A stretch of 64,000 nucleotides of DNA from Streptomyces sp. NRRL B-1140 (GCF_001280065.1 NZ_LGEA01000002.1:124001-188000); one strand, 5' to 3'; shown: positions 1 through 8,024, counted from the first letter of the stretch. The notes: generated by a model not told the origin, from the sequence alone. Program-made: numbers and translations.

Positions 1-1
1 G

Positions 2-406
2 CGGGCCACGGTTCAGAGCCGGTTGAGGCGACTGACGGAGACGGGCGTGATCAGCGACTGGGACCCCTCGGTGGATGCCGCAGCGGCCGGATTCCCGGTC
101 CAGGCGTTCGTGACCCTCGAGATCGCCCAGGGGGCGTTGGACGATGTGGCCGCCGACCTTGAGGGCATCCCGCACGTCCTCGAGGCATACGTCACCACAG
201 GCTCTTCCGACGTGCTGTGCAAGGTGGCCACACCTTCGCACCAAGAGCTGCAGGCCACGCTGGTCAGGCTGAACCGGTCCGCCTCGGTCGTCCGATCGAC
301 CAGCGTGATGGTGCTCTCTGTCCTGGTCCCCCCGCGCATTCTTCCGCTGCTGCGCACCGCCACCCCGACCCGGCCGGGCCGCGCGCCGGCCTACCGCAGG
401 ACCTGA
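2..406 (+). CDS. Lrp/AsnC family transcriptional regulator (5' partial)
   Basis: The reading frame is already open at the window edge and ends at a TGA at 404-406; the first in-frame start inside the window (TTG at 23) lies within the helix-turn-helix, so the N-terminus is outside. The first residues visible (TVQSRLRRLTETGVI) match the recognition helix and following strand of Lrp/AsnC proteins. The rest forms the ligand-binding RAM domain, with the usual pattern of a strand, a 'GIPHVLEAYVTTGSSDVL' core and a terminal helix. Such proteins sense amino acids or similar effectors and bind DNA as oligomers. Its own targets cannot be read here; the next operon downstream carries IclR-type palindromes instead. 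Confidence 0.85.
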   Translation, partial: RATVQSRLRRLTETGVISDWDPSVDAAAAGFPVQAFVTLEIAQGALDDVAADLEGIPHVLEAYVTTGSSDVLCKVATPSHQELQATLVRLNRSASVVRSTSVMVLSVLVPPRILPLLRTATPTRPGRAPAYRRT

Positions 407-486
407 AGGCCGGGACTACCGACCAGTACCCGATTCTCGGTCCAAGGGGTTGTCAGGGATTGAAGCGCCACCCTACGGTGTCCGCA

Positions 487-503
487 CTCTCAACATTTGA
501 GAG
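487..503. promoter_or_regulatory. Perfect palindrome, probable IclR operator for the CoA-transferase operon
   Basis: CTCTCAACATTTGAGAG has two perfect 7-base arms around CAT. It sits 31 bases upstream of the CoA-transferase start codon. A related copy (12 of 17 bases identical) lies at 4110-4126, just before the IclR gene at the far end of the same locus. A shared operator for the IclR protein is inferred from this pairing. Confidence 0.7.
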
Positions 504-534
504 CGCATAGCCAGAACATGAGAACGGATGGCTG

Positions 535-1758
535 ATGATTCCCACTTCACCACCGCCAGGCTCCTCCAGCCGTGGCCCTCTGACAGGCCTCAAGGTGCTC
601 GACGCCGGCAACGTGTTCGCGGCGCCCTTCGCTGCCGCCCTGCTCGGTGATCTCGGAGCGGACGTCGTCAAGATCGAGGTTCCTTCGGTCGGGGACCCGC
701 TGCGCGGCCTGCAGCCGTTCGACGGCGAGGAGTCACTGCTGTGGGCGTCGCTGGCTCGCAACAAGCGGTCGATCACGCTCGATCTCCGCCAGGACGAGGG
801 CCGCGACCTCTTCCTGCGGCTCGTTGCCGAGCACGACGTACTGCTGGAGAACTTCCGCCCCGGCACGCTCGACCGCTGGGGCCTCGATGTCGAGACGCTG
901 CGCCAGGCCAACCCCGACCTCGTGGTCACGCGCGTGAGCGGCTACGGACAGTCCGGACCGTACGCGCCGATGCCCGGCTTCGGCACTCCGGCCACCGCGT
1001 TCAGCGGCTATGTGCACAGCACCGGATTTCCCGACGGGCCACCGGTGCTCCCTCCGATCAACCTCGTCGACTACGTCGCGGGTCTCTTCGCCGCCTTCGG
1101 AACCATGTCGGCGCTCTATCACCGCGACGCTCTCGGCGGCGAAGGGCAGGAGGTCGATGTCGCGCTGTACGAGTCGGTATTGCGGTTCCTCGAAGCGTTC
1201 GTCACCCAGTACGACCGCCTGGGCACCGTGCATGAGCGCCAAGGCAACCAGGTTCCCGCGACCGTCCCCTGCGGGCTGTTCCAGGCATCGGACGACGTGT
1301 GGATGGTGCTCTCCACCAGCACCGACAAGACCTTCAACCGCCTCGCCGCGCTGATGGGCCGCGAGGACATGACCACCGACCCCCGCTACCGCACCAACCG
1401 CGACCGGGTGCTCAACCGCGAGGCGGTCAACGGCATCGTTACCGACTGGTTCGGCGCCCGGACCGGCGAGGAGCTGCAGAAGGCGTGCGACGACGCCGGG
1501 GTCCCGGTGAGCCGGGTCAACACCATGGCCGACGTCTTCGCCGATCCGCACGTCCGGCAGCGCGAAAGCCTGATCGAGGTCGAGCACCCCGCCCTCGGCA
1601 CCCTCACCATGCCCGCCATCGTTCCCCGCTTCTCCCGCACCCCGGGCGAGGTCCGCACCGCCGGCCCGGCCCTCGGCCAGCACACGTACGAAGTGCTGTC
1701 AGGACTCGGGCTCAGCGACGACGAGCTGGACCGACTCGCCCAGGCAGGGGTGATCTGA
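535..1758 (+). CDS. CaiB/BaiF (class III) CoA-transferase
   Basis: The 407-residue product has the full length and order of family III CoA-transferases, which move CoA between carboxylic acids through an aspartyl-CoA mixed anhydride. The N-terminal signature (LKVLDAGNVFAAPFAAALLGDLGADVVKIE) is followed by the 'NKRSITLDLRQDEGRDLF' segment and by 'LVVTRVSGYGQSGPY', a conserved block of the family. The C-terminal small domain is also present (DAGVPVSRVNTMADVFADPHVRQRE). It is the first gene of an operon with an HMG-CoA-lyase-like enzyme (1 base apart) and a dicarboxylate-type transporter. The inferred role is activation of an imported dicarboxylate with CoA before cleavage. The true substrate is not readable; itaconate, citramalate or 3-hydroxy-3-methylglutarate are candidates. 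Confidence 0.88.
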   Translation: MIPTSPPPGSSSRGPLTGLKVLDAGNVFAAPFAAALLGDLGADVVKIEVPSVGDPLRGLQPFDGEESLLWASLARNKRSITLDLRQDEGRDLFLRLVAEHDVLLENFRPGTLDRWGLDVETLRQANPDLVVTRVSGYGQSGPYAPMPGFGTPATAFSGYVHSTGFPDGPPVLPPINLVDYVAGLFAAFGTMSALYHRDALGGEGQEVDVALYESVLRFLEAFVTQYDRLGTVHERQGNQVPATVPCGLFQASDDVWMVLSTSTDKTFNRLAALMGREDMTTDPRYRTNRDRVLNREAVNGIVTDWFGARTGEELQKACDDAGVPVSRVNTMADVFADPHVRQRESLIEVEHPALGTLTMPAIVPRFSRTPGEVRTAGPALGQHTYEVLSGLGLSDDELDRLAQAGVI

Positions 1759-1759
1759 G

Positions 1760-2629
1760 ATGAACGTGGAAGTCACCGACGTGGTGCTGCGCGACGGGCT
1801 CCAGGACGAGGACGCCGTCGTGGCCACCCGCGACAAAATCGCCATCGCCCAGGCACTGGTCGACGCCGGCATCACCACCTTCGAGGTCGCCTCCTTCGTC
1901 AACCCCGCACGTGTGCCCCAGATGGCTGACGCCGGCGACGTCGTCGACGGCACCCGTGGCCTCGGGGCGCGTCGCCTCGCGCTCGCCCTCAACGCCAAGG
2001 GAGTCCACCGGGCCGCAGCCAGCGGAGTGGAGGTCGTCGAGGTCGTTGCCTCCGCCAGCAGTGGCCACAGCCGCGCCAACGCGGGCCGCGACGTCGACCA
2101 GGCCATCGACGAACTGGCCGCAGCGGTCGCCGAGCACCCCGGCACCGCGTTCATCGCGGGCGTCTCCACCGCCTTCGTCTGCCCGTTCGACGGCCCGGTC
2201 CCGGCCGCCCGGCTCGTCGAGGTCGTCGCGCGAGTCGCCGGCATCGGCGTCGAGCGAGTCGGGCTGGCCGACACCCTCGGGATTGCGACACCCGAGCAGG
2301 TCGCAACCTCTGTCGCCGCGGTCCAGCAGGCCCTGCCGGACGTGGAGCTGGGCCTGCACCTGCACAACGCCAAGGACCAGGCCCTCGACACCGTCGACGC
2401 CGCCCTGGAGCTCGGGATCCGGCACTTCGACAGCGCCGTCGGCGGCTACGGCGGCTGCCCGTTCGCGCCCGGCGCGCACGGGAACCTCGCGACCGAGGCA
2501 CTGGTCGCGCACCTCCACGCACGCGGCGTGCACACCGGAGTCGACGTGTCCAAGCTGGCCGGCACTGCCCAGCTGGTCCAGCAGTCCCTTGTCCGCGGCG
2601 ACCGGCTTCCCGTGCGGCCAACCCAGTGA
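1760..2629 (+). CDS. HMG-CoA lyase-like (pyruvate-carboxyltransferase fold) enzyme
   Basis: This 289-residue protein is a DRE-TIM metallolyase of the HMG-CoA lyase type. Visible marks are 'RDGLQDE' near the N-terminus (first metal and catalytic Arg/Asp region), 'LHLHNAKDQAL' with the HxHN metal ligands, and the signature loop 'SAVGGYGGCPFAPG', whose cysteine corresponds to the active-site Cys of HMG-CoA lyases. These enzymes cleave a 3-hydroxy-acyl-CoA into acetyl-CoA and a keto acid. Its start lies 1 base after the transferase stop, so translation is probably coupled. Next to a CoA-transferase and a MatC-like carrier it probably performs the second step of a short dicarboxylate-degrading route. 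Citramalyl-CoA or HMG-CoA are the likeliest substrates. Confidence 0.85.
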   Translation: MNVEVTDVVLRDGLQDEDAVVATRDKIAIAQALVDAGITTFEVASFVNPARVPQMADAGDVVDGTRGLGARRLALALNAKGVHRAAASGVEVVEVVASASSGHSRANAGRDVDQAIDELAAAVAEHPGTAFIAGVSTAFVCPFDGPVPAARLVEVVARVAGIGVERVGLADTLGIATPEQVATSVAAVQQALPDVELGLHLHNAKDQALDTVDAALELGIRHFDSAVGGYGGCPFAPGAHGNLATEALVAHLHARGVHTGVDVSKLAGTAQLVQQSLVRGDRLPVRPTQ

Positions 2630-2636
2630 GGACGTC

Positions 2637-3995
2637 ATGACCACCTACCTGATCTCCATAGCGGCCCTGGTCGCCGTCTTCGCGATCGCCACCATCCGGC
2701 CCATCAACATGGGCATCCTGGGCTTCGCCGCCGCCTTCATCGTCGGCGGCTGGGTGTCCGGAATCTCCATCGAGGACATCCAGGCCTTCTTCCCCGGCGA
2801 CATGTTCCTCGTCGTGTTCGGCATCACGCTGCTGTTCGGCATCGCCCGGGCCAACGGAACGATCGACCTGATCATGGAGGCCGCACTCAAGCTCGTCCGC
2901 GGCAAGCCGTGGGCGATCGTCTGGCTGATGTTCATGCTCGCCGCAGCGCTCATGGCGCTCGGATCCGTGCTGGCCGTCGGCATGCTCGCCCCGATCGCCA
3001 TGCCCTTGGCCAAGAAGTACGGCATCGACCCGCTGCTGATGGGCATGATGCTCAGCCACGGCGCCCTCGGTGCCGCGTTCTCTCCGGTCACCGTCTACTC
3101 GGTCGGCATCGGGGAGCTGACCCAGGACCAGGGCATCGACGTCTCCCCGGTCCTGTTGTTCATCGTGCCGTTCGCGCTCAACCTGTGCCTGGCCGCGGTG
3201 CTGTTCCTCGTCCGCGGCCGCTCTCTGCTCCGGGCCACCGGCCCGGTCGGCGCCGAGGACCCGGTCGCCGCCAGCGATGGCACCCCTGGCGCCGACGGCA
3301 TGCCCGCACCCCGCACGCCTGTCGCCGGTGCCACCGTCACCCGGCCCCGCCCCGCCACGCTGGTCACCGATCCCGTCATAGGCAAGGCCGCGGGCACCCG
3401 CCCGACCGTCGAGAACTCGCTCACCTTCGCGTCCATCGGAGGGCTGCTCGTGGCCGCCCTCCTGGGGATCGACGTCGGCGTCACGTCCGTCTGTCTCGGC
3501 GCGTTGCTGCTGCTGGCTTCGCCCAAGACCGTGGAGCCCGCGATGAAAGCGATCTCATGGCCGGCGGTGCTCCTGGTCTGCGGCATCGTGACCTACATGG
3601 GCGTTCTTACCGAAAACGGCACTCTGGCCTACGTGGGCCAGAAGGCCATCGAAATCCCGTGGCCGGTGCTGACCGCCTTGGTCATGCTCGTCGCCGTCGG
3701 CCTCATCTCCGCCGTCGGCTCCTCCTTCGGCATCATCCTGATCTCGCTGCCACTGGCCGCGCCGCTGCTGGCCGGCGGCGAGCTCGGCGCTGTGGGCTTC
3801 GTGGTCGCACTCGCCTTCTGCGCCACCGTGGTCGACGTCAGCCCTTTCTCCACCAACGGCGTCATCGTGCTCGCCAGCGCACAGGTCGAGGACACGAAGC
3901 GGTTCCAGCGCCAGATGCTGCGCTACTGCGGCTACATCGTCGTAGTCGCGCCGCTGCTGGCCTGGGTCACGATCGTGCTCCCCACCTCAGCCTGA
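2637..3995 (+). CDS. MatC-like dicarboxylate carrier (SLC13/DASS-related membrane transporter)
   Basis: The start is the ATG 7 bases after the lyase stop, preceded by GTGAGGA. The longer in-frame extension upstream is a shadow of the lyase gene. The 452-residue product is highly hydrophobic, with about 12 helices split by a polar, Pro/Ala-rich loop around residues 200-255. The N-terminal block (PINMGILGFAAAFIVGG and 'MFLVVFGITLLFGIARANGTIDL') resembles the MatC N-domain family of malonate and dicarboxylate carriers. The second half has the 'GSSFGIILISLPLAAPLL' and 'VVDVSPFSTNGV' blocks typical of such carriers. It probably imports the acid used by the two upstream enzymes. Confidence 0.8.
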   Translation: MTTYLISIAALVAVFAIATIRPINMGILGFAAAFIVGGWVSGISIEDIQAFFPGDMFLVVFGITLLFGIARANGTIDLIMEAALKLVRGKPWAIVWLMFMLAAALMALGSVLAVGMLAPIAMPLAKKYGIDPLLMGMMLSHGALGAAFSPVTVYSVGIGELTQDQGIDVSPVLLFIVPFALNLCLAAVLFLVRGRSLLRATGPVGAEDPVAASDGTPGADGMPAPRTPVAGATVTRPRPATLVTDPVIGKAAGTRPTVENSLTFASIGGLLVAALLGIDVGVTSVCLGALLLLASPKTVEPAMKAISWPAVLLVCGIVTYMGVLTENGTLAYVGQKAIEIPWPVLTALVMLVAVGLISAVGSSFGIILISLPLAAPLLAGGELGAVGFVVALAFCATVVDVSPFSTNGVIVLASAQVEDTKRFQRQMLRYCGYIVVVAPLLAWVTIVLPTSA

Positions 3996-4006
3996 CCCCG
4001 CATCAG

Positions 4007-4033
4007 CCCGAGAACGCTGCAGCATTCTCCGGG
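4007..4033 (+). terminator. Hairpin after the transporter gene
   Basis: CCCGAGAACGCTG and CAGCATTCTCCGGG fold back on each other with one bulge and one G-T pair. The hairpin lies 12 bases after the transporter stop and before the IclR promoter. No T-run follows, as is common in Streptomyces. It probably ends the CoA-transferase operon transcript. Confidence 0.55.
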
Positions 4034-4109
4034 CCTCGCCGTGGCGGGACGTGCCGTGTCGACCGCGGCCCTGCTCTCGGGTGAGCCAGTGTTGAACACT
4101 GGGATTTGA

Positions 4110-4126
4110 TTCTCAAATGGTGAGAG
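4110..4126. promoter_or_regulatory. Second IclR-type palindrome, upstream of the IclR gene
   Basis: TTCTCAAATGGTGAGAG matches the operator at 487-503 in 12 of 17 positions and keeps the outer CTCA/TGAGAG arms. It covers the ATG at 4117, which argues that translation begins at the GTG at 4141 and that the site is in the promoter. Autoregulation is inferred. Confidence 0.65.
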
Positions 4127-4140
4127 TTTACAGTCATCAT

Positions 4141-4779
4141 GTGACTACAGGCGTGGAGACCGGCGTCGGCGTCCTCGACAAGGGAATGGCCATCGTCGAC
4201 CTGTGTGAGCGTACTCCGTCGTCCGGGAGCGAGATCGCCCGCGTATTGGGCATGACCGTGCCAACGGCACATCGACTGGCCGGCGCCCTGGTTGCACACG
4301 GGCTCTTGCAGCGCGCCGCCGACGGCCGGTTCTACCTCGGGCCACGCTTCCTGACCTCGCGCATGACCGAGCACGCGCAACCCGTGCTGGCGCGCCTGAC
4401 CCGTCACATCAACGAGACATCACAGCTCTGGGTCGCCCGGGGCGAGTTCCGAGTGTGTACCGCGAGCGCGGAGGCCGAGACCGAGCTGCGAGTCAGCCTT
4501 CCGGTGGGCAGCCGTCTCCCCTTCTCCGACGGCGGGTCGGCGGCAGCGGCCCTACTCGGCACAGTCCGCTCCGAAGGCTGGGTCGAGTCGGTCTCCCAGC
4601 GAACCGTCGGAGTCGGCTCTGTCAGCGCCCCAGTGCTTGTGGGCGACACCCCCGTCGCAGCGGTTTGCGTAATCGTGCCGATCCCGCGCGTCACGAGTTC
4701 TCCCGGACAGATGTACGGGGCGCTCGCCTGTAGCGCCGCTGCCGACATCGCAGCGAACCTCGAAGCTTCAGTGAGGTGA
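4141..4779 (+). CDS. IclR family transcriptional regulator
   Basis: I choose the GTG at 4141 over the ATG at 4117, because the latter sits inside the palindromic operator. From there the product is 212 residues. Residues 1-70 form a winged helix (VETGVGVLDKGMAIVDLCER, then 'GMTVPTAHRLAGALVAHGLL'), the typical IclR N-terminus. The rest is a shortened GAF-like effector domain with 'ELRVSLPVGSRLPFSDGGSAAAALLG' and a C-terminal 'GSVSAPVLVG...AVCVIVPIPR' core. It lies directly after the CoA-transferase/lyase/transporter operon and probably controls it, by repression or activation according to effector. Its last codons overlap the next reading frame. Confidence 0.85.
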   Translation: MTTGVETGVGVLDKGMAIVDLCERTPSSGSEIARVLGMTVPTAHRLAGALVAHGLLQRAADGRFYLGPRFLTSRMTEHAQPVLARLTRHINETSQLWVARGEFRVCTASAEAETELRVSLPVGSRLPFSDGGSAAAALLGTVRSEGWVESVSQRTVGVGSVSAPVLVGDTPVAAVCVIVPIPRVTSSPGQMYGALACSAAADIAANLEASVR

Positions 4780-5449
4780 AGAAGTACGCGCTGACCTCGG
4801 ATAAGGGCGACAGCGATTTCTGGGGCTTCGCTCACGCGGCCGAGGGGCTGTTCACGCCCCTGCCGGGTGAGGAGGGCGCGCGCCGAGTGCACCTCGCGGG
4901 TTGCCTCCCGCAGGGCGCCCTGCAGAGGTGCGTTGACCACGTCGGCAGTCGTCGCGCCGTGGCGGGGAACGCCTGGTTCGAGCTCCTCGACGGTGACGGT
5001 GCCACCATGGGGTCCTACTTCGTCAACGAGGTCACCGTCATCGACGTCAAGCCCTCCGCCGGCGGTGCCGGCCTCGTCGACCTCACGGTGACGCGGTGGT
5101 GCGAGAACCCCCTGCCCGGAGCGGAACGACCGTGGGAGCTGATCCGCACCGGTCACCTGAACCACACCGGAATGTGGCACGAACTCGCGCCCAAGGACCG
5201 ACTCACGTGGCTGTCGGTGGCCCTGTGGTCCCGGGAGTACCAACGCCAGGGGAAGCCCGATGCGCCTGCAGGCCAGGTGTTCACCGCGGCTGGGGCGCGA
5301 CCACTCCGTTTACCTTGCGCTGGGACTCCTCAGCCGAGGCTCGGACGCGGTTGGCAGAGCGCGTGCCCGTCGGCGATCGCGAGCTCGTGCTGTTCGACCT
5401 CCTACTGGAGATCTTCGAGGAACGAGGTGTGAGCGTCATCCTTCGGTGA
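4776..5449 (+). pseudogene. Barstar-family gene with an internal out-of-frame deletion
   Basis: The frame from the GTG at 4776 encodes the N-terminal module of Streptomyces barstar-domain proteins (KYALTSDKGDSDFWGFAHAAEGLF, then 'WSREYQRQGKPDAPAGQVFT') up to about 5284. From 5285 the sequence continues in a different frame with the barstar C-terminus: RGWGATTPFTLRWDSSAEA and 'LFDLLLEIFEERGVSVILR', ending at 5449. The middle of the barstar fold (usually a GYFG..LDAL..CL block of some 35 residues) is absent. The simplest reading is one deletion at about 5284/5285 that removed this part and shifted the frame. Barstar proteins inhibit barnase-like RNases; this copy should be inactive. Homology is from memory of the family. 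The start overlaps the IclR stop (GTGA). Confidence 0.65.
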
Positions 5450-5451
5450 GG

Positions 5452-5528
5452 GCCTGTGAACGATTCGTCTGCGCGCAGCGGCGTCCGGTGCTTCCGCCCT
5501 TCGGGCGGACGGCGGTTTGTTCACAGGC
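5452..5528. terminator. Nested inverted repeats between convergent genes
   Basis: A perfect 10-base inverted repeat (GCCTGTGAAC at 5452-5461, GTTCACAGGC at 5519-5528) encloses a second perfect hairpin, TCCGCCC-TTC-GGGCGGA (5493-5509). It lies between the barstar remnant on the plus strand and the AraC remnant on the minus strand, so a bidirectional terminator is likely. The long outer arms are unusual for that role. Confidence 0.5.
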
Positions 5529-5611
5529 GCTGAGCGGATCCGTGAAAATCCTCAGGGTTGCTCTCGCTCCCCACTTGGTTGCCGGGTCTACGTACTGCGG
5601 ACGTAGTGCTG

Positions 5612-6318
5612 TCAGCTGTCTTCGCCCGGGGCTGCGGCGATGGCCTGCTGGGTGCGGCGGAAGTCACCAGGGGTGGTACCGGTATGGCGGGTGAAGAACT
5701 TTCCGAAGTTGGTGGGTTCGGAGAAGCCGAGGCGGCGGGCGATGGTGGCGACGGGTTCGTCGGTGTGGGCGAGGAGCCGCTGCGCCTGGAGGGCTACGCG
5801 GGCGTCGATGACGTGTTTGACCGATCGTCCGGTGGCTGCCTGGCAAGCGCGGGTGAGGGTCTTGACGGTGTAGCCGAGGCGGTCGGCGTAGTCCTCGGCG
5901 CGCCGGGTGGTGGCGTAGGAGCGTTCCAGTTCCGGCTGGCCGCTGCGGTGGTTTCCGGGAAGGCGGGGGTGAACAGCAGGTGCGTGCCGTTCATCAGGCC
6001 GGGTCCGGCCAGGCGTTGCACCTGGCCGGGGCGGATCCACAGCAGGGTGCCGGGCCGGCATGGGTATGCGACGAAGTCGACGGTGTGCTCGGCACTGCCC
6101 TGGGTGATCAGGGTGAGGGAGTGGAAGTCGGCGCGGTGGACTCGTTGCAGGCTGCCGTCGGCGACCCGGGCCTGCAGCGCGGCCAGGTCGGTGATCTCGA
6201 TGCCGGGAACCGGGGCGCTGGGCGGATTGAAGCCGAACCCGGGGATGGCCTCCCCGCCCGCAGGTTCGGGGGCACGGCTCCTGCCATAGCCCGTCCTGTC
6301 CGTTTCTGACCACGACAC
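5612..6318 (-). pseudogene. AraC-family regulator broken by internal deletion and frameshift
   Basis: Reading down from a GTG at 6318, one frame gives a cupin-like AraC N-terminal domain (FGFNPPSAPVPGIEITDLAAL, 'RADFHSLTLITQGSAEHTVD', 'LWIRPGQVQRL', 'LLFTPAFPET'). After about 5940 the homology moves to another frame, which encodes a full AraC helix-turn-helix pair: 'ELERSYATTRRAEDYADRLG', 'ARVALQAQRLLAHTDEPVA' and 'GFSEPTNFGKFFTRHTG'. The usual linker of roughly 60 residues between the domains is missing, so this is more than a single base error unless the assembly is wrong. It is divergent from the metallo-hydrolase gene at 6411, which it may once have controlled. Confidence 0.7.
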
Positions 6319-6410
6319 GTCTCCATCGTACCTCGCTGGCCTGCGGCGTTTCCCGGACAGTGGAAGGCGAGGACGAACAAGGACCTCGACCCACCATGAG
6401 GAGACAGGCC

Positions 6411-7193
6411 ATGAACGGCACCATCACGGTCATCGACAAGGGCGCGGTGCGCATCCACAGCTACATGGCCCCCGATGACAGCCTGAACGTCACCACCCAG
6501 CTGATCGAGACCCCGGCGCGTGTAATCGCCGTGGACGCCCAGTACGCCCTGGCCTACGCCGACGAGGTCGTCGCCTACGCTCGCGGCCTGGGCAAGCCGC
6601 TGGACCGGGTGATCATCACCCACGCCCACCCGGACCACTTCCACGGCGCCGCCCGCTTCGGTGCCCCCGTGCACGCGCTGGCCGCGGTACGCGAGCAGAT
6701 AGCGGCCCAGGGCGACGGCCAGGACCCGACGGGGGCGGTGATTCCGGTGGCCGACATGACGCCAACGATGGAGGTCGTGCCGGGCACGCAGGTCATCGAC
6801 GGCGTCCCGTTCGTCTTCGAGGCCCATCACGGCGGCGAGGCCCCGGACGAGCTGGTGATCAAGCTTCCCGAGCAGGGCGTCCTGGTCGCCCAGGACCTCG
6901 TCTACCACGCCACCCACCTCTTCCTCGGCAACAACGACATACCCGGCTGGACAAAGGCCGTCGAGCAACTCGCCGCCGACCCCGCCTACGACACCGTCCT
7001 GCCCGGCCACGGCCTGCCCTCCGGCCCCGAGGTCTTCGACCGGCTGCGCCGCTACCTCGCCGACGCAGGCGAGTTGCTCGGCGACGACGGCGAGGCGTAC
7101 AAGCGGGCCATCACGGCGCGTCATCCCGGCTTCGGCGGCGCGTTCCTGATCGACATCGGCAACCAGTACCTCTTCGGTACCGGCAACGCCTGA
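6411..7193 (+). CDS. Metallo-beta-lactamase fold hydrolase
   Basis: The ATG at 6411 follows GAGGAGA by a normal distance; upstream in-frame starts have no such site. The 260-residue product has the zinc motif HxHxDH as HAHPDHFH at residues 71-78. Further ligands are plausible at 'EAHHGGEAPDE', in a 'VLVAQDLVYH' strand and in 'VLPGHGLPSG'. There is no signal peptide, so it should be cytoplasmic. The fold covers thioester, lactone and phosphoester hydrolases, and the substrate is unknown. It is followed after 33 bases by an NAD(P)-binding protein, probably in one operon, and lies divergent from the broken AraC gene. Confidence 0.85.
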   Translation: MNGTITVIDKGAVRIHSYMAPDDSLNVTTQLIETPARVIAVDAQYALAYADEVVAYARGLGKPLDRVIITHAHPDHFHGAARFGAPVHALAAVREQIAAQGDGQDPTGAVIPVADMTPTMEVVPGTQVIDGVPFVFEAHHGGEAPDELVIKLPEQGVLVAQDLVYHATHLFLGNNDIPGWTKAVEQLAADPAYDTVLPGHGLPSGPEVFDRLRRYLADAGELLGDDGEAYKRAITARHPGFGGAFLIDIGNQYLFGTGNA

Positions 7194-7226
7194 CCATCGC
7201 CCTTTCCAGTGAAACGGACCCCCAAC

Positions 7227-8024
7227 ATGAGCAGGATCACCGTCTTCGGCGCCGCCGGAAAGGCCGGCTCCCGCGTCGTCGCCGAGGCCGCCGCCCGCGG
7301 CCACGAGGTCACGGCCGTCGCCCGCGACCTCGACGCTCTGTCCGCCCTCCCCGATGGCGTGCAGGCGGCTGCTGGTGACGTCACCGATCCCGACTCCGTC
7401 GCCGCCCTCGCCAAGGGCGCCGAAGTGATCGTGCTGACCGTCGGCGGCCCGGACGCCGCCCTCTACACGAACGCCGTCTCCGCCGCCGCGTCGGCCGTCC
7501 GCGCCTTGGGTCCGGCCGGCCCGCGCATCATCCACATGGGCGGTGGCGCGAGCCTCCTCAACGGCGAGGGCGTGCGGTTCTTCGACGCCCCCGGCTTCCC
7601 GGAGGAGTTCAAGCCCTACGCCATCGGCCAGATCCGCGCACTCGACGCCTACCTCGCCCTCGGCGACGACGTGACCTGGACCTACCTGTCCCCGCCCCCG
7701 GTCCACTTCGCCCCCGGCACGCGCACCGGCCACCACCGCACCGGCCTCGACCACCCCGTCGTCGGCGACGACGGCCAGGCCCGCATCTCCTACGAGGACT
7801 ACGCCGCGGCTCTCGTCGACGAGATAAAAACCCCCGCCACCTCAACCGACGCTTCACCGTCGGCTACTGAACAACCAGCTATGACGGCCTCCGGCGGCAC
7901 GCGCAAGACGCGCTGCGGAGGCCGTCACGCATTCGCGCACCCGGCGGAAGCAGCCGAGGGCGCGCAGGCAGAGCCTGGCGCAGCGGACGCGTCGAGTGGC
8001 AGAGCAAGAGTGGCCGATCCCTGA
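7227..8024 (+). CDS. NAD(P)H-binding epimerase/NmrA-like protein, C-terminus frameshifted
   Basis: MSRITVFGAAGKAGSRVVAE opens a Rossmann fold with the GxxGxxG-type loop, followed by 'HEVTAVARD', 'VIVLTVGG' and 'RIIHMGGGASLL', as in the atypical short-chain NAD(P)H-binding family. After a run of five A and five C (7826-7835) the frame reads through to 8024 with no sensible sequence. Adding one C restores RHLNRRFTVGY and a stop at 7868-7870, the common ending of this family. Either one base was lost in the genome or the read is wrong. The enzyme core is intact. The read-through tail would cross the hairpin at 7882-7927. Substrate unknown. Confidence 0.75.
   Translation: MSRITVFGAAGKAGSRVVAEAAARGHEVTAVARDLDALSALPDGVQAAAGDVTDPDSVAALAKGAEVIVLTVGGPDAALYTNAVSAAASAVRALGPAGPRIIHMGGGASLLNGEGVRFFDAPGFPEEFKPYAIGQIRALDAYLALGDDVTWTYLSPPPVHFAPGTRTGHHRTGLDHPVVGDDGQARISYEDYAAALVDEIKTPATSTDASPSATEQPAMTASGGTRKTRCGGRHAFAHPAEAAEGAQAEPGAADASSGRARVADP
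7882..7927 (+). terminator. Strong hairpin after the metallo-hydrolase/epimerase pair
   Basis: TGACGGCCTCCG (7882-7893) and CGGAGGCCGTCA (7916-7927) are perfect 12-base arms, and the loop itself contains GCG/CGC pairs. It begins 11 bases after the restored stop of the epimerase gene (7870), which supports that stop as the original one. Confidence 0.7.

Noticed and set aside
535..1763. Long open frames opposite or offset to the CoA-transferase gene
   Set aside because: They have no family motifs, poor codon bias and no ribosome site. They are side effects of very high GC content, as are the similar long frames opposite clpB, dnaK and the NCS1 permease.
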